Position numbers and translations under genes: made by a program. The notes beneath the pieces are model-generated. The model saw only the letters and a program-made list of their open reading frames with translations. It did not search any database and was not told the origin of the DNA. Source: an uncultured Bacteroidales bacterium (GTDB lineage Bacteria > Bacteroidota > Bacteroidia > Bacteroidales > Paludibacteraceae). From it: a stretch of DNA of 64,000 nt. Positions within the stretch are counted from its first letter, which is position 1. Each line of letters starts with the position of its first letter. The stretch is taken from contig CAIUTB010000129.1 of the NCBI GenBank assembly GCA_903901975.1, positions 49,605 to 113,604 on the forward strand, read 5' to 3'. This document shows, piece by piece, positions 17,799-26,774 of this stretch.

Positions 17799-19316
17799 AT
17801 GCATAGGAAAATCGTTTTTTTCTCTTTTTTGCTTTCTTTTTTTGTTGTCAATGCACAGAAAAATGACTCAAAAAAAGATGAGGACCGTGTAAAAATGGAA
17901 CATGCACAGATTGGAATCATGGAAGATGCCGCTTCAGGGTATAAACAAAGTACGCATCCCAGTGCGCAATGGTTTGCCGGAGCCGGTTTCGGAATGTTTA
18001 TTCACTGGAGTATATCTTCCATTCGCGAAATTGACTTATCGTGGCCCATGATGGCCGGAACTCAGATAGGTTGGCGACCTTCGAACAATAAAATGGATTC
18101 AGCCGAGGTTCGTAAAATTATTCAATCGGGCGATTATTTTATGGGTCATGCCTGTAAAAAAGACAATTCCTGCCTTACACCGAATGAATACTGGGAACAA
18201 TCGAAGTATTTTCAACCCACAAAATACAATCCCGAAGAATGGGCCAGAGCCGCCAAAGCAGCCGGAATGACCTACATGGTTTTTACAGCCCGCCATCACG
18301 ATGGTTTTGCTATGTGGCCGAGCAAATACGGCGATTTCAGTACTAAAAATTACATGTCGGGCAAAGACCTTGTTAAACCGTATGTGGAAGCCTGCAGAAA
18401 ATACGGTTTAAAAGTGGGTTTGTATTATTCCGGACCCGACTGGCATTTTAACCGCGAATTTCAGAGCTTTATGTATTATGGAGTTTCGCGCGACTATAAA
18501 AATGTACCTTCGCTGGATGCCAATCTGCAAGCCCGAAAAACGGTAAAAACAGATGCTGAAAAACAGGCACATTACTACCGGGTTGCCGAATACATTAAGG
18601 GACAGGTAGAAGAATTATTGACCAATTACGGGAAAATTGATATGATTTGGTTCGATGGTGGACCCGATATTCCCAGGGGAAATATTGCCTGGGATAAATG
18701 CATCAGCATGAAACGAATACATGAACTGCAACCCGGTATTGTAGTGAGTCCACGGTTTTTTGGATATGGCGACTATAAAACCTACGAAGGAGATGCCAAA
18801 TTACCCACCGATATTCAAAAACAATGGGCTGAATTGTGTGTCACCATAGCCAAAAGTGGTTGGGGATATACAAAGCATCCATTAAAAACCGTTGAAACTG
18901 TTTTGAAACAACTCATCCTATGCCGGTCGAGAAACACCAACTACCTGCTTAATTTCGGACCTACCAAAGAAGGCATTTTTTCTGAAAAAATGAATCAGAA
19001 ACTGGACTCAATTGCCGCTTGGATGAAAATAAACGGTCAGTCGCTGGTAAATTGCAGGGCATTGAACCCTGATGAGACAGTTTCAGTACCAGCTACATCC
19101 AAAAATAATCACCGCTATTTGTTTTTATTCTCCGATAACAAGGTTTCCGAAATACAGATGAAAACTACTTCTGAAATAAAACAGGTTACAATGCTGGCAA
19201 ATAAGAAAAAGATAATAATTACATCAAAAGCAGGCATTACCACTATTCCGCTTACTACTGTTCAACGTACAGCATTAGTTGATGTAATTGATGTAGAACT
19301 CAAATCATCTAAATGA
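17799..19316 (+). CDS. GH29 alpha-L-fucosidase (first copy)
   Basis: A 505-residue secreted or periplasmic enzyme with signal peptide MHRKIVFFSFLLSFFVVNAQ. The GH29 TIM-barrel marks are visible: FGMFIHWSISS at the first strand, YMVFTARHHDGFAMW (substrate-binding His-His), KVGLYYSGPDWHF and KIDMIWFDGGPD, whose Asp (about residue 285) is the expected nucleophile. The family releases alpha-linked L-fucose with retention. The sequence is about 50 residues longer than the second GH29 here, with an extra loop after strand 1 (MDSAEVRKIIQSGDYF). There is no T9SS tail, so it should act in the periplasm. It starts an operon and its stop overlaps the sulfatase start (ATGA). Confidence 0.9.
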   Translation: MHRKIVFFSFLLSFFVVNAQKNDSKKDEDRVKMEHAQIGIMEDAASGYKQSTHPSAQWFAGAGFGMFIHWSISSIREIDLSWPMMAGTQIGWRPSNNKMDSAEVRKIIQSGDYFMGHACKKDNSCLTPNEYWEQSKYFQPTKYNPEEWARAAKAAGMTYMVFTARHHDGFAMWPSKYGDFSTKNYMSGKDLVKPYVEACRKYGLKVGLYYSGPDWHFNREFQSFMYYGVSRDYKNVPSLDANLQARKTVKTDAEKQAHYYRVAEYIKGQVEELLTNYGKIDMIWFDGGPDIPRGNIAWDKCISMKRIHELQPGIVVSPRFFGYGDYKTYEGDAKLPTDIQKQWAELCVTIAKSGWGYTKHPLKTVETVLKQLILCRSRNTNYLLNFGPTKEGIFSEKMNQKLDSIAAWMKINGQSLVNCRALNPDETVSVPATSKNNHRYLFLFSDNKVSEIQMKTTSEIKQVTMLANKKKIIITSKAGITTIPLTTVQRTALVDVIDVELKSSK

Positions 19317-20854
19317 TTAAACCCATGAAAAACTTCACAAATAAATTGCCTGCTCTGCTCGGACTCACTGTTGTATCCGGTCTGTCAGCACAAACAACCG
19401 CTCATCCGAATGTAATTTACGTTTTTCCGGATCAATTCCGTAATTGTGGGCTTCATTTCTGGAATGATGATGCATTTAAATCCTATGTAAATTTTAAAGC
19501 GGATCCAACACATACGCCTCAATTAGACAAGTTTGCACGCGAAGCAGTGGTGCTTTCCTCTGCTCAGAGTAATTGTCCGCTCAGCAGTCCTCATCGTGCC
19601 ATGTTGTTTACCGGATTGTACCCCGATGCCAACGGAGTGACGCTGAACTGTCTCGATAAACGCCCGGTAAGTAATCTGAGAGCGGATGTAACAACCATTA
19701 GTGATGTGTTTAGCAGAAACGGATACGATTGTGGCTACATTGGGAAATACCATCTGGATTATCCAACTCCCAACGATCCCCAACGTCCGGGGCAATATGT
19801 CGATGAAAGAGAACCGGCCTGGGATGCTTATACGCCCAAAGAGCGTCGTCACGGGTTTAATTTCTGGTATTCTTACGGTACTTTCGACGAACATAAAAAT
19901 CCGCATTACTGGGATTCGGATGGCAATCGCCACGATCCCAAAGAATGGTCACCAAAACACGAAGCCGACAAAGCTATTGAATACCTGACAAGCGTACGCG
20001 ACAAAAACAAACCATTTTTTCTGGTTGTAAGTATGAATCCGCCTCACAGTCCATATCAGTCACTGAATGATTGCATGGAAGAGGATTTTAATTTATACAA
20101 GGACATTCCGCTTTCGAAGTTGTTGGTTCGTCCCAATGTAAATCCGGAATTGACAAAGAAACAAAAAGCAGCACCTTATTATTTTGCCAACGTCAGTGGA
20201 GTTGACCGCGAATTTGGCCGGATACTTTCCGCACTTAAAGCGATGGGACTTGATAAAAATACCATTGTGGTCTTCTCATCCGACCATGGCGAAACACTGG
20301 CCAGTCATGTGGAAGATGCTAAAAATAGTCCTTATACCGAAGCCATGAATGTGCCTTTTATCATTAGGTATCCCGAAAAATTAAAACCACATGTCAGTAA
20401 TTTGTTGTTATCCACACCCGATATTATGCCCACTCTTTTAACCCTTGCTGGATTAAATGACCGCATCCCAACCGGCGTGGAGGGTACCGATTTGTCTGCT
20501 GAATTTATCAACCTGAAGCCTACGAAAAATGCACCAAAAGCAGTTTTATACATTAGAGATGCCGATGGGAAGAAGAATGCAGAGAAAAAAACCATTGCTT
20601 ATTTTCCCGTGGCTCGCGGATTAAAAACCGAACGGTATACGCTGGCACTGACGATTGATAAAAAAACCAATAAACTGGCTGAAGTCCTCTTGTTTGACGA
20701 TCTGAAAGATCCTTATCAAATGAACAATTTGCCGGTAGAGAAAAACAAAGAACTTTTTCGTTCATTGTGCAAACTCATGCCGGAATTACTTAAAAAGGCA
20801 AACGATCCATGGTACAGAGAAAAGGTGTTAAGCGATATAATACCGTACAAATAA
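19313..20854 (+). CDS. Family S1 sulfatase (Ser-type formylglycine)
   Basis: A 513-residue formylglycine-dependent sulfatase. The activation motif is SSPHR (Ser91-Ser92-Pro-His-Arg95) within CPLSSPHRAMLFTGLYP. Ser rather than Cys at the first position means maturation needs an anaerobic SAM maturase, and none is in this window. Metal ligands are seen in VFPDQ near the N-terminus and VVFSSDHGE (about residue 323). A signal peptide is best read from the second Met (19,325, MKNFTNKLPALLGL...); the upstream ATG at 19,313 overlaps the GH29 stop. The subfamily and the position of the removed sulfate cannot be told by eye. In context it would desulfate fucosyl or uronate-hexosamine units before or after lyase action. 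Confidence 0.93.
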   Translation: MIKPMKNFTNKLPALLGLTVVSGLSAQTTAHPNVIYVFPDQFRNCGLHFWNDDAFKSYVNFKADPTHTPQLDKFAREAVVLSSAQSNCPLSSPHRAMLFTGLYPDANGVTLNCLDKRPVSNLRADVTTISDVFSRNGYDCGYIGKYHLDYPTPNDPQRPGQYVDEREPAWDAYTPKERRHGFNFWYSYGTFDEHKNPHYWDSDGNRHDPKEWSPKHEADKAIEYLTSVRDKNKPFFLVVSMNPPHSPYQSLNDCMEEDFNLYKDIPLSKLLVRPNVNPELTKKQKAAPYYFANVSGVDREFGRILSALKAMGLDKNTIVVFSSDHGETLASHVEDAKNSPYTEAMNVPFIIRYPEKLKPHVSNLLLSTPDIMPTLLTLAGLNDRIPTGVEGTDLSAEFINLKPTKNAPKAVLYIRDADGKKNAEKKTIAYFPVARGLKTERYTLALTIDKKTNKLAEVLLFDDLKDPYQMNNLPVEKNKELFRSLCKLMPELLKKANDPWYREKVLSDIIPYK

Positions 20855-20874
20855 ATTTGTAAAACATTTAACTA

Positions 20875-23343
20875 ATGACATTCAACTATAAGCTTTTCTT
20901 CCTTATCGGTATTATTTTAAATACAACTGTTTTTGCCCAAAAAGCCGAAACTGATTATGCCTTTGCCAATTATCAGCGTTATTATGCCGATGGTCAAAAA
21001 GTGAAAGATGCCACAAAGGAAAAATCCATTCTGGAATACCGTGAATCTTTTTCTAAAAATGGTTACCGTCAACACGAGATGTCAAAATGCAAAATCAGTG
21101 CTTCAGAATGTGTGAATCAACTCACGCCGGAAGGACAATTTGCCGATTTGATTGAACTTGAAACCAGGATTTACAACGAAAAACTATTGTTTGAAAAATT
21201 CAATGGAACCGACAATATCGTTGCAAATTTCTTGGTGGAAGCACACAACCGGATTTGGAAAATTGCTGTAGACATCAGAAAGGGCAAATTCAGTGAATAT
21301 GACCCAAAATACGCGGCTTTTCTGAAAGCAATCCTGCATTATGGTGCTATTGAAATAGGTCGACCCAATACCATTCCCCGGTTTCATGCATCCTGTTTTG
21401 CCATCCCGACAGCTGCGGTAAACACTTATTTCTGTTTGTTGAAAAAAATGGACGATGTGGAGGCCGGTAAAATCAAAGACGAGCAACTTATTGGGGTATG
21501 CGACATGCTCAAAACACTTGCTTTACAAGCATGGACACAACCATTACGAAAAGACGAAACGGATAAAAATGTGGTACAAATTGAACGATTCAGAAACCAT
21601 GTGTGGTGGGTTGGAGGCAATGCTTTGGCATATCGCTCATTACTTCCGGTAGCTTTTATGTATAAATCCATCCCAATGATTGATCTGATTGCCGATGTGA
21701 GTCAGAAATGCATCAGTACTACTTCGCAAAATACCTTTAGTACTGCTTTCTGGACAGAAGGTTTTACGACCGATGGTGCCGGTTGGGGGCACGGGAAACA
21801 AAGTTTGGTATGGGGATATCCTATCGATGGCACTTCCAATGCCTTGTCGATGCTTAATGATTTGAAAGGATCGCCCTGGACTAAAAAACTGTCACGGGAA
21901 AATGTGAATGCCCTTTTTAATTTCTTTCAGGGTGCTAACTGGTATTATTTCAAAGGATTTACCCTGCCCGGACTTGACCGGCACAACTTTTTATTTGAAA
22001 ATGAAAGCAAAACCATTCGTTACTTGGGTATGCTGAACACATTGTTAAACGATTGGAAAGATTCATTTACTCCAACTGAACTGGCCGAATTGAAACAACT
22101 TGCACAGGAAGGTAATAAGAAAAATATCAATATGAATTCTTTGAACGATGGAGTTTACACCGGCACACGCTGGTTTTTCAACAATGATGATTTGATAAAA
22201 AAGAATGACAAATATCACGTCATAGTCAACATGTCTTCAGTGCGTTGCGATGGATTGGAAAGCGCACTCAATGTGGCTGACGAATACAACTTTTTTACCG
22301 ACGATGGCATGACACTGTTTCAACGAAATGGTCAGGAATACCGTTCGGTATTTGGTGCGTGGGATGTGACGGCTGCCCCCGGTGTGACAGCCCGCGAAGG
22401 CATGGAAAAAATAAAACCGGTAACCAATTGGCGGGGTTATTGCAGCAGGTTTAACTTTGCAGGAGCAGCTACCAAAGGCGAAAATGCAGTGGCCGGGTTT
22501 ATATTTGAAAAAATGAATGCCTCAGAAAAAGAAGGCGTCAACGATAAATCCGGAACAGCCCAATCCAATCCGACGCTTTACGGTGTAAAGGCACACAAAT
22601 CCTATTTTATACTTGGAGATTATTTTATAGCATTGGGAGCAGGAATTACGAATAAGCAACCTGAAATGCCCGGAACCATACGCACCACCATTGACCAGAC
22701 CGCAAAAACAGAAGCTGTTGAAATAATCAATAACGGCGTGTTAATGCCGGTGACAGAAGGAATTCATGATTTTATGAAAAACGGAAAACCGGTTTGGGTG
22801 ATACAGAAAAATAAATTTGCCTATACTGTTTTACCCGAATACAGCAGGAATGCCTACTTTGTGTTGGAATCAAAAAAAACAAACTGGGTAAAAATGAACA
22901 AAGAAAACAGAAAAATAAATAACCTGCCCGAAAATGCGGATATCCTTCGACTTTGGATGGATCACGGTCAAAAGCCAACCAATGAAACCTACGGATATGT
23001 GGTTTATGCCGGAAATAAAACTCCCAAAGACGAGTTACCATTCCTGGTTTTGCGAAACGACACGCTCATACAGGCCATTCGTTCCACGGATTCTAAATTA
23101 ACGGAAGTTGTTTTTTATCAAGCCGATACAGCTTTAGTCAGTCCTGAAATAAAACTTAGTGCTTCGGCGCCCTGTGTGGTTTTGATTGATAATACAGGAA
23201 AAGAAAAAACAATCACAGTGAACGATCCCCGAATGGAGAAAACGCTGAAAACGATACAACTGAATCTGAACGGAAAAATCATTTCTGTAGAATTACCTCA
23301 GGGAGAATTGTGTGGAAAACCAGTAACCATCAAAATAGATTAA
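20875..23343 (+). CDS. PL8-superfamily polysaccharide lyase, divergent
   Basis: An 822-residue secreted protein (signal MTFNYKLFFLIGIILNTTVFAQ) with the PL8 layout: an alpha/alpha toroid (about 30-360) followed by beta-sandwich domains. Candidate catalytic residues are Asn241 (RNHVWWVGG), His306 and Tyr315 (GHGKQSLVWGYP). The nine-residue His-Tyr spacing equals that of Flavobacterium chondroitinase AC (His225/Tyr234). The C-terminal MDHGQKPTNETYGYVV and LPQGELCGKPV segments are typical of the family's last domains. It differs clearly from the two downstream PL8 enzymes (WGYP in place of NYG, 150 extra residues against one of them), so it probably has another substrate or position preference. 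No T9SS tail. Activity is inferred from family: beta-elimination next to a uronic acid. Confidence 0.8.
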   Translation: MTFNYKLFFLIGIILNTTVFAQKAETDYAFANYQRYYADGQKVKDATKEKSILEYRESFSKNGYRQHEMSKCKISASECVNQLTPEGQFADLIELETRIYNEKLLFEKFNGTDNIVANFLVEAHNRIWKIAVDIRKGKFSEYDPKYAAFLKAILHYGAIEIGRPNTIPRFHASCFAIPTAAVNTYFCLLKKMDDVEAGKIKDEQLIGVCDMLKTLALQAWTQPLRKDETDKNVVQIERFRNHVWWVGGNALAYRSLLPVAFMYKSIPMIDLIADVSQKCISTTSQNTFSTAFWTEGFTTDGAGWGHGKQSLVWGYPIDGTSNALSMLNDLKGSPWTKKLSRENVNALFNFFQGANWYYFKGFTLPGLDRHNFLFENESKTIRYLGMLNTLLNDWKDSFTPTELAELKQLAQEGNKKNINMNSLNDGVYTGTRWFFNNDDLIKKNDKYHVIVNMSSVRCDGLESALNVADEYNFFTDDGMTLFQRNGQEYRSVFGAWDVTAAPGVTAREGMEKIKPVTNWRGYCSRFNFAGAATKGENAVAGFIFEKMNASEKEGVNDKSGTAQSNPTLYGVKAHKSYFILGDYFIALGAGITNKQPEMPGTIRTTIDQTAKTEAVEIINNGVLMPVTEGIHDFMKNGKPVWVIQKNKFAYTVLPEYSRNAYFVLESKKTNWVKMNKENRKINNLPENADILRLWMDHGQKPTNETYGYVVYAGNKTPKDELPFLVLRNDTLIQAIRSTDSKLTEVVFYQADTALVSPEIKLSASAPCVVLIDNTGKEKTITVNDPRMEKTLKTIQLNLNGKIISVELPQGELCGKPVTIKID

Positions 23344-23347
23344 AAAC

Positions 23348-24718
23348 ATGAAACGAAATTCAATTGCAACGCTTTTAATTCTCTACCTGGCATTCAATTT
23401 AATGGCACAGGAAACTCCTTCGAAAGAATATCAGGCACGATATCAGGAAGTGATGAAACAAACGCAGTGGTGGCGCGAAGCACGCTTCGGAATGTTTATC
23501 CACTTTGGAGCCTATGCTGTTCCGGGCAGAGGCGAATGGGTGAAATCGAACGAACGGCTCACAACCGAACAATACCAAAAATACGTGGATGCCTTTAATC
23601 CTGCCGATTTTGATGCTAAAAAATGGGCCAAAGTTGCCAAAGCCGCAGGGATGAAATATGCAGTACTCACAGCCAAACACCACGATGGATTTTGTTTGTT
23701 CGACAGTAAACTTACTGATTATAAATTGAGCAAACAATTTGGCGGACGTGACCTGGTGCGTGAGTTTCTGGATGCTTTCCGTGCCGAAGGACTGAAAGTA
23801 GGCTTGTACTATTCTATTATCGACTGGCATCACCCCGATTATCCAAATGTGGGAAATCACCCGCAACGGGATGACAAAGAATATGCAAAACGTAACTTCA
23901 ATTGGGATAGTTACCTGAAATACATGCACGGACAAGTGGAAGAGTTGACCAAAAATTACGGAAAACTCGACATTATGTGGTTCGATTATTCTTTTGGCGA
24001 ATATTCAGGTGAAAAATGGAAAGCCAACGAACTGGTCAAAATGATTCGCACAAATCAACCCGGCATTATTCTAGACAACCGCCTTAAAGTAAACGAAGGA
24101 GTTAGTCTTAAACAACGTGAAATAGGGACTCTGGGTGATTTTGAAACACCCGAACAAGGTATTCCTGAAGCTCCTTTAATGGATAAATACAACAATCCCA
24201 TTCCCTGGGAAACCTGTATGACCATGAATGGTGTTTGGGGCTACAGCGAATCCGATCATAACTGGAAATCACCTGAATTGTTGATTCACTGCTTAGTAAA
24301 TTGCGTCAGCAAAAACGGAAATATATTGCTGAATGTAGGTCCTGATCCACGCGGAAATTTTCCGGCAGAATGCGTGAATATTCTTGCCGAAGTGGGTAAA
24401 TGGATCGATAAGAATGGTGAAAGTATCTACGGTTGCGGCGCCAACTCACTGAAACGCCAAGACTGGGGACGTTACACTCAAAAAGGAAATCTGATTTATG
24501 CACACTGGTTGTACCCTTATTTGGGCGATTTGAATGCAAAAGGAATAGATGCAAAAGAAGTTAAGAATGTATTTATGCTCAACTCGGGAGCAGAACTGGT
24601 AACATACAAAACCTGGTTTGGAAACAATGAGACTGACAATCTATTTATAAAGGTAAGTAAATCGCCTCAAAAATCCGATTTACTGGATACGGTTATTAAA
24701 ATTGAAATGAATAAATAA
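23348..24718 (+). CDS. GH29 alpha-L-fucosidase (second copy)
   Basis: A 456-residue protein with signal peptide ending LAFNLMAQE and the GH29 barrel motifs FGMFIHFGAYAVPG, YAVLTAKHHDGFCLF, KVGLYYSIIDWHHPDY and KLDIMWFDYSFGEY (nucleophile Asp about residue 212). It is a distant paralogue of the first GH29 rather than a recent duplicate; the loop lengths and the residues after the nucleophile differ, so linkage specificity may differ. It lies 4 nt after the PL8 stop, and its own stop overlaps the next start (TAATG), so co-translation is likely. Confidence 0.92.
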   Translation: MKRNSIATLLILYLAFNLMAQETPSKEYQARYQEVMKQTQWWREARFGMFIHFGAYAVPGRGEWVKSNERLTTEQYQKYVDAFNPADFDAKKWAKVAKAAGMKYAVLTAKHHDGFCLFDSKLTDYKLSKQFGGRDLVREFLDAFRAEGLKVGLYYSIIDWHHPDYPNVGNHPQRDDKEYAKRNFNWDSYLKYMHGQVEELTKNYGKLDIMWFDYSFGEYSGEKWKANELVKMIRTNQPGIILDNRLKVNEGVSLKQREIGTLGDFETPEQGIPEAPLMDKYNNPIPWETCMTMNGVWGYSESDHNWKSPELLIHCLVNCVSKNGNILLNVGPDPRGNFPAECVNILAEVGKWIDKNGESIYGCGANSLKRQDWGRYTQKGNLIYAHWLYPYLGDLNAKGIDAKEVKNVFMLNSGAELVTYKTWFGNNETDNLFIKVSKSPQKSDLLDTVIKIEMNK

Positions 24719-26754
24719 TGAAAACAAAACTTTTTAAATCACTTTTGGTTGCAATTGCTTTGTGTGGGTTAACAACACATGCAAATCCCTCCGACTTTTC
24801 GGTTATTTACAACAGAATGTACAACGATTATTTGACCAATCCATCCAAAAGCAGTGTGGAATCTTTGCTTCAAAAGATGGACGATCAGGGCAGGTTTGAA
24901 GGAATTAATTATTCGGCTACTGATGGATCGCCCCGCAAGCATGTACAAAATTTGATAAGTCTCGCTGCAGCTTATCAAAATTCCGAGAATAGTTTTTATC
25001 GCGACAATGACCTGAAAAAAGCCTATTTATTGTCGTTGAAATACTGGATTGAAACTAACAATCAGGCTACCAACTGGTGGTACCGATACATTCCTTATCC
25101 AAAAGAACTTTCCAAAAGTATAATTTTGATGGCTCTGGAAATAAAGAAGGACAAAGTGCTTTTCGATAAAACCATAAAATACCTGCGTTGGAGTTATGAA
25201 AATTCTGTAAGCGAAAGATTAACCGGAGCAAATGGTGCGGATATAATTATTGGATCACTTACTGCCAGCATTTTAACTGAGAACGACAGTCAGATGATGG
25301 ATTTTAAAAATAAGATGACCGAATTGCTTAGCATACAATCGGTTGAAGGAATTCAGCCCGATTACCTGTTTGCCCAACACTGTGGAAAAGGCCGGCAATT
25401 ATATTTTACAAATTATGGAAAAGAATTTGTAAACTCCATGATGTATTACCTCGAGTATTGCAACGGCACAAAATACCAGTCACCGGGCGTCGATTTATTA
25501 CAGGATTTGTTCATCAACGGCGTACAATGGATCTTTTACAACAAAAACTACGACCCCAATAATTCGGGTCGATATAACAGTTCTGATCAGTATTTCAATC
25601 AAATAAAAGGCCTATCCGACCGAATACAAAAACTTAATGGTAGCAAAAAAGCGGAGATTAAAAAAGCGTGTAACAGAATTGCAGCGGGCGAAAACAGTTT
25701 GACCGGCAACCGGATGTTCTGGCGATTCGATTACATGATCAACCGCCGTACCAATTACATGGTTAGTACCCGTATGTCGTCCACCCGAACAGTAGGTAGC
25801 GAAGCCGGAAATGGAGATGGTGAATATAATTTCTATTCTGGAAACGGCACAAACTACTTGTTTGTAATAGGAAACGAATACAATCGTGACTATTTTAAGA
25901 AGTTCAACAACCGCCAATTTCCAGGTATCACTGCAGAACAAGACGATGCGAAACTTCCCATTCCTAATTGGGGTGAAAATGCATCAAATAGCAATTCGTA
26001 TGCGGGAGGCGTAAGCGATAGCACCTATGGAGCTTGTGGGATGATTTTACAACGAAGAGGTATTACAGCTCATAAATCATGGTTTTATTTCGATGAAGAA
26101 TTTGTATGTTTGGGTGCCGGAATCAATCAAACGGATGGGAAAGCTTCGGTTTATACAACTGTCAATCAATGTAATATCAACGGTAAAGTGCAATATTCCG
26201 TAAAAGAGAAGATGGATATTTTAAAGGACAATGCAAAAATAAAATTACCGGACTGGATATTGCATGGAAAAGTTGGCTATTTTAACCTGGAACCTTCCTC
26301 CGCTTTTGTACTGGTACGGGATACCAATCTATTCAGTTTGAACATTGACCATGGAATAAATCCAACAGAAGGTGCGTATGCATACGTTGTAAAACCGGGT
26401 GTAGAGACTGTAGCTGAAGCCATAAAATACAGTAAAAATACTCCTGTGAAAATTTTGATGAACAGTCGTGAGGCACATGCAGTACGACATGCGCAGCTAA
26501 ATCTGACAGAAATTGTATTTTTTCAACCCGCTAAGTTAAGTTTTGATAATGGAAAAACCATCGAAGTAGATGCACCCTGTGCCTTGCTTTGGAAAGAAAA
26601 AACCGGCGAAATAACGCTTGCCAATCCCTTGTGTGAAACAAAAAATCCTGATGTGATTCATCTTAAAGTTCAGATTAACGGAAAATCAGCAGAACTGTCT
26701 TTTCAAATGCCAACCGGAGTAAAAGCGGGTAGTAGCATAACTATGAAATTGTAA
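24718..26754 (+). CDS. PL8-family polysaccharide lyase (chondroitin AC/hyaluronan lyase type)
   Basis: A 678-residue protein with a Sec signal (ending TTHANP). The catalytic set of PL8 is visible: Asn119 (TNWWYRYIPYP), His221 (FAQHCGKG) and Tyr233 (FTNYG), then the Arg/Glu-bearing strand MVSTRMSSTRTVGSEAGNGD. Compared with chondroitinase AC, three extra residues sit between the His and the Tyr, a feature shared with the next gene. The C-terminal super-sandwich domains follow (LNIDHGINPTEGAYAYVV). It should cut 1,4 bonds to uronic acid, leaving unsaturated uronate ends for GH88/GH105. There is no T9SS tail, so a periplasmic or lipid-free location is expected, in contrast to the next gene. Confidence 0.9.
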   Translation: MKTKLFKSLLVAIALCGLTTHANPSDFSVIYNRMYNDYLTNPSKSSVESLLQKMDDQGRFEGINYSATDGSPRKHVQNLISLAAAYQNSENSFYRDNDLKKAYLLSLKYWIETNNQATNWWYRYIPYPKELSKSIILMALEIKKDKVLFDKTIKYLRWSYENSVSERLTGANGADIIIGSLTASILTENDSQMMDFKNKMTELLSIQSVEGIQPDYLFAQHCGKGRQLYFTNYGKEFVNSMMYYLEYCNGTKYQSPGVDLLQDLFINGVQWIFYNKNYDPNNSGRYNSSDQYFNQIKGLSDRIQKLNGSKKAEIKKACNRIAAGENSLTGNRMFWRFDYMINRRTNYMVSTRMSSTRTVGSEAGNGDGEYNFYSGNGTNYLFVIGNEYNRDYFKKFNNRQFPGITAEQDDAKLPIPNWGENASNSNSYAGGVSDSTYGACGMILQRRGITAHKSWFYFDEEFVCLGAGINQTDGKASVYTTVNQCNINGKVQYSVKEKMDILKDNAKIKLPDWILHGKVGYFNLEPSSAFVLVRDTNLFSLNIDHGINPTEGAYAYVVKPGVETVAEAIKYSKNTPVKILMNSREAHAVRHAQLNLTEIVFFQPAKLSFDNGKTIEVDAPCALLWKEKTGEITLANPLCETKNPDVIHLKVQINGKSAELSFQMPTGVKAGSSITMKL

Positions 26755-26774
26755 TTTGGTAAAAAAAATTAAAT

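Noticed and set aside
19523-19933. 136-residue ORF on the minus strand
   Set aside because: Antisense to the sulfatase active-site region.
23399-23935. 178-residue ORF on the minus strand
   Set aside because: Shadow of the second GH29 gene, which has clear catalytic motifs in the sense frame.
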